In this document: in pieces, positions 57,812 through 64,000 of the stretch | Numbering within the stretch: position 1 is the first letter of the stretch | Layout of the letters: every line of letters starts with the position of its first letter | DNA from: Sequoia sempervirens | Taxonomy: Eukaryota > Streptophyta > Pinopsida > Cupressales > Cupressaceae | DNA length: 64,000 bases | Direction: 5' to 3' | Assembly (NCBI GenBank): GCA_007258455.2 | Contig: VDFB02047230.1 | Location: forward strand, 152,631,797 to 152,695,796 | Made by a program: the position numbers and the translations under genes | Notes under the pieces: generated by a model | What the model was told of the DNA's origin: nothing | Database searches by the model: none | What the model saw: only the letters and a program-made list of their open reading frames with translations

Positions 57812-58530
57812 CTAGTTTCCACAACCATTATCTTGGATGATGACCTTAATTTCAGAGATGGTGGGAATGGTGGGAGTGGCAAGTGTCTCTATCGTAGAAG
57901 TGGATGCGAGAGTGGTGGGATCAACGTATGGTGTAGATGGACCCTCATCATTTTTTGGTACTTGGGGGATTTTATAGTACTTTGCTTCAAGGCTTTTGCA
58001 ATAGGAGAAGGGTCCTTCATGTGTGAATTTCACACATTGATGGAAATTTGATGCTATTGTATTCATTGCATGAATCCATGGACGTCTTAGGAGGATGTTA
58101 TACGACAAGTCAAGGTCCAAGACCTGACAAGTGGTTTCCATGATAGTTAGTCCTACTTGAATAGGGAGTTTGATTGTGCCCTAGGACACTCTTTCCTGAT
58201 CATCATATGCTCTTATTGTGATACCTTTTCCTTTGTCGATAGAATCCTATGATATTTTTAATTGTTTGACAAGCTTGAGAGAACATATAATCAAGCCCAC
58301 ACCTCCACCCACCAAGACCCTTTTGACTTTGCTTTTCTACACTATGACCATAGCTTGGAATTTTTTTGCATCAAGATCTGCGGAGATAGTGGATGAAGCC
58401 AACACTTCCTCAAGAATTTTCTTGTGGGCCGATGATATTTTTAGCAACTCCATGATGGAGATTTGCGTTGGAATTTTTTTGAGCTGATAAAGGACGCTAT
58501 ATCCATTAGAGACAGATCTAGATGTAAGGA
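57812..58530 (-). pseudogene. aspartic protease of element 3 (catalytic Asp lost)
   Basis: The minus strand reads KRVLVGGGVGLIICSLKLVK at about 58,325-58,265, where related elements have D-G-G or D-S-G, so the catalytic Asp codon reads Gly. Then come GTIKLPIQVG, LDLSYNILLRRPWIHAMNTI and ASNFHQCVKF, the C-terminal half of the fold. In-frame stops lie near 58,246 and 58,182. Confidence 0.8.
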
Positions 58531-58540
58531 CTCTATTTGG

Positions 58541-59344
58541 CTAGGATAATCCTACGATGGTAACTTTGCCACCTCTTATGGTGACTCCACAATCGGCATG
58601 GGCACCTTTGATGGTGATGACCGTGCAATATTCATCTAGGGAGGTGACGACAGTTTCATATACATGATTCATGTTTGTGTGGGTGCCTTTCCCCTTATCA
58701 GTGTTATTATTATTCCCTTTATTTCCATGGTTAGGCATTGAATTCTTATATATCTTAAGGTCTTGGTTTCCTATTGGTTGTTCCACATTTATAATTCTTT
58801 GATCGATGAGATCTTGAATTATGTTTTTTAGCCTCATACAACTATTCGTGGTATTCCCTTTGATTTTATGGAAGTCACAAAGTTGATTCTAATTATACCA
58901 AGGAGGTTCACATCCAGTTCTTGGTAATTCTCATAGGTGGGTGCTTTGATGAGTTTTTTCATTTATCAACTTCCTCATGATGACTTCTAGTGGTTCCCCA
59001 AGAGTGGTGTAATTTGGCTTGGGGTAATTCTTGTTTCGTTGGGGTGGTCCCCTTTAATCATTGAGATTGTTAATTTTCAGATTGTTGTTTGGTTGTTGTA
59101 TTGCTTGATGATTGTTTTGGTGTTGGATTTGGATTTGTGGTGCAGGTGTATTTTGGTGAGGGGCACTAATGACCACTTTGGCATCGATGACACCATCATT
59201 AGTAACATTTTTGTTCCTTTCCCACGTGTGAGTTTTATCATTGTAATTGACAGGTGGGTAGTTGTTTTGTTGTTTGGGGTATGAAGTTGATCCCCCGGGT
59301 TGTGTCATAAGGGGTTGTTTGATGTTGAGCACCTTGGAGATCAA
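58541..59344 (-). pseudogene. Gag C-terminal region of element 3 with decayed zinc knuckle
   Basis: In the gag frame: an Asn/Gln-rich linker (59,344-59,054), then LCDFHKIKGNTTNSC and MRLKNIIQDLIDQ near 58,890-58,790. This matches the C..H...GH....C...K..I..LI knuckle of plant Ty3/gypsy Gag except that the His of GH reads Asn. Stops fall in between. Confidence 0.65.
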
Positions 59345-59911
59345 CTAGTCATATGGGGTGATCCCTTGTACCTTGAGATGGAATGCCAAGAGGCCATCAA
59401 GGTTGGATATGATGGTGCAAATTTTTTGTTCCTTGGGCATGGCCCATTTGCTCCGATTGGCCTTGGATTTCCATCGTTGTAGGAATGAAGTGAATGATTC
59501 ATTTTTTTCTTGTTTCAGAGCTGAGAGTTCTTCTAGACTAACATCCGTGGAAATGTTGCATGCATAATTTTTAATGATTGTGTCTATAATTTCTTGGAAT
59601 GTTCTGATGCCTGTAGGTAGGAAAGATAACCATTCCATAGCGTGGCCAGCCAAACTCCTAGGAAATAGCCGCATTAGATAGGTATCGTCATATGCAAATT
59701 TCATGCAATGAACTTGGAATTCCCTGATGTGATCTTCAAGGTTTCCCGTCTCGTGATACTTGTCGAACTTGGGGATCTCAAATCCCTTCAGGAATGGTTT
59801 CATCACCAGGCTCCTGTCAAAAGGATAGGGATGCAAGTTGCTTGGTGTTTTTGTGGTTCGCCCTGATTGAAGATAGAGCACTTGTTGCGAGTGCAACCCG
59901 ATTTGTGGCAT
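59345..59911 (-). pseudogene. Gag capsid domain (Retrotrans_gag) of element 3
   Basis: PKFDKYHETGNLEDHIREFQ, YLMRLFPRSLAGHAMEWLSF, LPTGIRTFQEIIDTIIKNYA, then LSALKQEKNESFTSFLQRWK. These are the successive helices of the plant Ty3/gypsy Gag core, with F.KY.G.G....H and L..WL..LP conserved. It is uninterrupted over 188 codons and in frame with the rest of gag-pol. Confidence 0.9.
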
Positions 59912-61660
59912 TGCCTCATTTTGCTGATTAGGGGGTCAGATGAATGTGTTCTAGGGTGTTTCAATTGTGGGTTGGATGGGTGGGTTGGTTGGTGTGTTAT
60001 TTGATGGTATTTGCACTTTTTTCTGAGCTAGGTATGCTTGCACTTGCTGCTATATAAACAATGTTTGTTTTTGTTCTTGTTGTTGCTGCTCTAAGATTTC
60101 CTATTGTTGAGCTTCTTGTTGTGCTTGTTGTTGTTCCAACAATGCTTGTTGTTGGGCTGCCAACTAGGCCGCTTCTTGTTTCTCTTGATATTGTTTTATT
60201 GATTGTTGATATGCTTGTAGTTGTACTGCTTGTTTTTGTGCAAGAAATTGTGCTTGTGCTTGCACTTTTTGTGCTTGATATTGGGCATGCACTTGAGCTT
60301 GAGCTTGGGCTTGTGTCGCTTGTTGTTGCAATAAAATTTGGGCTTGGGCAGATTTTTGTGCTTGTAATGCGGCTTGGGCTACTTGAGCAACTTGTCTAGC
60401 TTGAGCGGCTTGTTTTTGTTGTTGTTGCAATAAGGCTTGTGCTTGTGCAGCCTATTGCGCCTGTTGTGCATTTTGGGTGGCTTGAGCATTTTACGCTGCT
60501 TGTGCGGCTTGTTGGGTAGCTATTTGTGTGGATTTTTTCTTTTTCACTTGCAAGAATTCCTTTTGATACGCAGCTTGGTGAGCAACTTGCAATGCCATGT
60601 TGTATTGGCTTGATAAATTGAAGTTTGGTGGTGGTGGGGGTGGTGGTTGATTCAGAATGGTGCTTGTGGTGGTGGTGAGTGGTGATGTTGTGTTGGTGGT
60701 TTGAGTGGTGGATGGTGCTATTGATGTGGTTGGTCCTTCTGAGACCATGTTTTGGGATATTATGGGGGTGGTGGATGACGTTGTGTTTGTTTGTGTAGTT
60801 GTCATCTATTGTTCCAATATCGATGACAAGTTTTGAGAGTTTGGCATGATGTTTTGATTGATATTCAGGATGTTGGTTTGATTGATACTTAGTAAAGGGG
60901 GAGGCCCTAAGCCAAGGAAAGGTGTGGATAATGGAGGTAATGGTGGGAGAGGTGAAAATGTGAGAGGTGTGAGTTCTTGAGAAAATGATGTGGTGTCAAA
61001 AATACCCCCAAGTCCAGACATGTCACCTTCTTCTTATGAATTTGTGAGAAGAGAAGTTTGAGGTGTTGTGTGGAAGGATGATGATGATGGATCATTATGG
61101 AAAGTGAGAGGAAAATACTCATGTAATGGATTTTGGGGTATGTTTTGTTCCAAGATGGTATTTGCATCCAAGTCTTGATTGTTAACAAGGGGGTGTGTTT
61201 GAATAGCATTAAGAAATTCATTTCCCTTATTAACATTGGGTTGGGTTGGAGCAAAAGATGTTGTGAGTTGTAGAATGTTTTGAGTGATGCTTTGTGATGG
61301 GGGTGTGGATGAGATGGGGAGTGTGGATGAAATTAGAGTCATGACCTCAAAAGATGGTTCCACTATTGACCTCGTGTCGAAATCAGAAGGTAATTGGGCC
61401 CCTGGTTTTGCTAGTTTGAGCAAGTATAGTGAAGGGTTAAGCCTCATCATGATGTTGATGATCTTATGATTTTCTAGATTTTGGAGCATTTCAGTTATTT
61501 CTTCATTGGGCATCCCAAAGGTAAGGTCTACTTCTTGATTTTACTCTTGTGGGTTTCGTGATGATGAGGTAATCAAAGGACTATTTGATTCAACGAGATT
61601 CATTTTGACGTTCATTTGGCTTAGGTCACTTGAAGCAGGTGTTTCTTTATCAACTTCCAT
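59912..61660 (-). pseudogene. Gag N-terminal region of element 3, Pro/Thr- and Gln/Ala-rich
   Basis: The ATG at 61,660 (MEVDKETPASSDLSQMNVKM) is in frame with gag and is the likely start. The frame continues through IMMRLNPSLYLLKLAKPGAQ, a Pro/Leu/Ser-rich section (61,021-60,806), a Thr/Ser/Pro-rich section with a run of seven prolines (60,805-60,600), and a Gln/Ala-rich section (60,535-60,164, for example QAAQARQVAQVAQAALQAQK). Stops separate these sections but all lie in one frame. Such a long low-complexity Gag N-terminus is unusual, and its function is unknown. Confidence 0.65.
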
Positions 61661-64000
61661 GTTCTTCTTGTATTGAGATATAGTGTGAACCATAAAATAA
61701 GAATCAATTTTCAATAATAGGGGAGATGAATCTCTTAATTCCTTGGATTGATCTTTATTTTAAGCCCCAAAAGAGAAAATTTTAGGATATCTTGAGGATA
61801 AAAAGGTGATATGATGATGATGCAAGAGATGGATGATGTGGATGCTTTGATCTTTTTTTAAATGTTGAGGGGAATGCTAGACTTTTAGGACTTTTGGATA
61901 TGTTTTGGATTTTTATTTTTTAATTTTCTCTTGGGATTTCCCTTGATTGATTGGTTTTGGTTTGCTTTGATTTGAACCAATAGACCCTAAGATGTTTGGA
62001 TGATTATCAAATGGATAGATTTTCTGAAAGGATGATAATTTTAATATATGTAGGGAGAAGGATGCATCTACCCACACCTATTCAAACAAGATGATAATTT
62101 AACCAAGCATATGAAGAAGGATGCATCTACATATACCTAGCTAAACAAGATGGTTTGATAACTTTGACTAAGCATATGCAAAAGGATGCATCTACACATA
62201 CCTATCCAAAGGTGATTTGATAAATATTTCAAGGATTTTGTCTCAAGGATTTGATGATTTTGATTTTTTCCAAAAAGCCTAGCATGAAGAATAATTTCAA
62301 GATTTCTCAAAAGATGATGGTGAGATGATCTTTGGTTTGATGTTTGAAGGTTGGATGAAAAAATATTTGATTTCTTTTGATCCTAGGATGAACCTAAAAA
62401 AGAAACTTTACCTAAACCTCGGTATTGAAGAACATGCAATGCTTCTATAGACCTTTATAACCAAGAAGTGGTTCAATTTGAGCATACATTTCCGAATTTT
62501 GAACCAAGGACTTTTGTTTTGAGATTGAACTTCTCAAAAAATCATGAGGTTTCAACACATATGAGATTTCATTTTGTTTATCTTTGCTTAGTGGCTTTAT
62601 TTTACCACAAACACTTTCTTTGATTAGGTTTCCAAACTAGATGTCCAATGTCTTAATTTCTTCAAATCTCACAAAATATGTTATGTGGAGATTTGATGAA
62701 TTCAAGGCAAGGGTTACCTATTGTTTAACTTTAGTAGACAAATTGAGATGTAGTCCACTGTGTTTAGAAACCTCTAAGGATAAAATCCCAAGGGCAAGCA
62801 ATAACACATGAATTGGGCCAATTGTATTTGTCTCCTAAAGGGTTTGAAATTTTGATGATGAAGTTTAAGTGTTTGTTTCCAAGATGTTTTCAAAAAAGAA
62901 AAGAATTTTGTAACCAAGAATAAGCACAACCCTATGGCTATGGAAGAAAATATTTGTTGAGTCCCCACTTGGACAAGTCTAGCTACACTTATCTTTAGCG
63001 AATGGTTAGATGCTTGACCCCACTGGCTCCCCTCCATAGCTCATTAACGTCATTTAGGGTAGCCAAGCATCAACACCCATGAAACTCCCATGGCATGATT
63101 TCCATTTCTACTAAAAGACCGTAAAACTGTGGGGCGGCTTCAGAATGACCGTTCTTGCACCAACAAATAGATCAAGGATTTTTGCAATTCTAAAACATGG
63201 GTTTTAATTAGGACTTTCCATTCATGGAGATTGACCCATATGGTGAGAGTCCCCTTTCAGATCCATCTCATCAGAGCCAACTGCGTGATATTGGTGTTTA
63301 TTCCAATACCCACATTTATATCCTGGTTGGAAATACTCTTGGCTTTAGAGTGTTACTGGTTGAGTCATTCCCTTGGGTGAGTACTTTTTCCCCAAGGTAG
63401 GCCCTCTAAGATAAACAAAAGCGAGTAAAAACAATATCTATAACTCAATCAATCTTTGTTTGCAACACAAAGAAAGAGAATGTATGCAATAATGCTCTAT
63501 TCACACTCGCACAATGTTTTGTTCAATTTTAAACCCAAAATGAAGTGTGGAGGTGATTGCTTTATCTCAACCTAAAATCACAAAAAAGGCTTTTTGATTC
63601 TCAAGATCGCTATAAAGCGTGAGAGAAGTGCATACGTCCTTTTTCAATGAAGTTAGTTTAAGTAAGCCATGACGAAGACAAAGTTGCACTTGTTCATTTT
63701 AGAGCCACAAACCAATTGTGAGTTCTTTTTAAAGCACCAAAGGAGAAATGAGAGTTAGTTTGTTAAATTGTTAACCAAAAAACAAACTCTAGTAAGTTGT
63801 AGTCCTAATATTCATTTTAAGCCTTTGCAAAAATTGAAAAGGTTCTTTTTAAAAGCCCAAACGAAATTAGTATCCTAAGCAAGAATAGACAACAGTTTCC
63901 TAAGAGTGTTAAGAAAACACTAAAGTGTTTAAAAACACTTTGATCTTGCAAAGTACTATCATCATGCTTCTCTTTCCTTTGTATTTAATTGATCTAACCT
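61661..64000 (-). other. 5' leader of element 3
   Basis: Non-coding on both strands as far as I can tell, running off the right edge before any 5' LTR or PBS. It includes the tandem repeat at 62,045-62,212. A minus-strand frame of 87 codons (63,037-62,774) has no recognisable domain. Confidence 0.5.
62045..62212. repeat. three tandem repeats of about 60 bp in the leader
   Basis: AAGGATGCATCTACACATACCT recurs at about 62,058, 62,117 and 62,182 (periods 59 and 65 bp) with AAGCATATG and ACAAGATG between. Confidence 0.75.

Larger units (their letters stand above)
46399..64000 (-). mobile_element. element 3: Tat-clade Ty3/gypsy retrotransposon, minus strand
   Basis: Order on the minus strand: a leader that runs past the right edge, gag, protease, G-patch, RT, RNase H, a second RNase H, integrase, a long spacer containing an antisense PMD gene, the polypurine tract and the 3' LTR. 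The second RNase H and the RT sequence place it in the Tat lineage. The 5' LTR lies outside the window. The gag-pol frame is nearly continuous from 61,660 to 53,540 with stops and only two compensating shifts, but catalytic residues are lost in protease, RT and integrase. Confidence 0.85.

Noticed and set aside
60061..60399. Plus-strand Val/Leu-rich frame resembling a membrane protein
   Set aside because: It is the complement of the CAA/GCA-type repeats coding the Gln/Ala-rich part of Gag on the minus strand.

Overview
The window is nuclear DNA from a land plant with a large, repeat-rich genome. It is AT-rich, holds one clear host gene of the plant ATL RING-H2 family, the wreck of a plant PPR gene, and long nested LTR retrotransposons with 1.3-2 kb LTRs. 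A gymnosperm would fit this texture, but nothing here fixes the species.

Layout. 1-260: purine-rich DNA and a 28-bp tandem repeat. About 1,060-1,530: a PLS-type PPR pseudogene. 2,769-4,083: the only apparently intact host gene, an intronless ATL-type membrane RING-H2 ubiquitin ligase, preceded by a G-box and an 80-codon upstream ORF that overlaps its start codon. 4,600-7,985: non-coding DNA and (GA)-rich simple sequence. 7,985-10,469 and 14,628-15,418: four copies of a DNA transposon of about 0.8 kb with 26-bp inverted ends, one inserted into another with a 4-bp target duplication. 10,490-21,680 (element 1) and 21,901-37,685 (element 2, 3' LTR cut short): two related non-autonomous Ty3/gypsy-like elements that keep gag- and protease-like domains but show no reverse transcriptase or integrase. 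Element 2 carries a nested Copia-type element without a coding region (25,519-28,371) and, inside its 3' LTR, a minus-strand Ty3/gypsy derivative that keeps only a protease (31,921-37,070). 37,686-46,398: overlapping Copia-like 3' ends and LTRs. 46,399 to the right edge: a minus-strand Tat-clade Ty3/gypsy element (element 3). Its gag-protease-G-patch-RT-RNase H-second RNase H-integrase region reads in nearly one frame over 8.1 kb (61,660 to 53,540). An antisense plant mobile domain (PMD) gene lies between integrase and the 3' LTR.

Function. Only the ATL gene is likely to make a working host protein. Element 3 is dead by point mutation: RT YVDD reads YVDN, the first integrase Asp reads Asn, the protease catalytic Asp reads Gly, and there are many in-frame stops. 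Reading frame is still largely preserved, which points to C-to-T (methylation-type) decay rather than indels.

Most notable signals: (i) a hairpin-forming word, GGGACTCATTCGCC facing GGCGAATGAGTCCC, present about 17 times in the LTRs and leaders of elements 1 and 2; (ii) the antisense PMD gene, with a plausible phase-0 intron and about 26 stops, mostly TAG, but no visible frameshift over about 1.7 kb; (iii) the 26-bp-TIR transposon family with 4-bp duplications; (iv) LTRs of separate families each filled with their own repeated short word. Boundaries and domain calls are by eye, and no alignment or database search was run.
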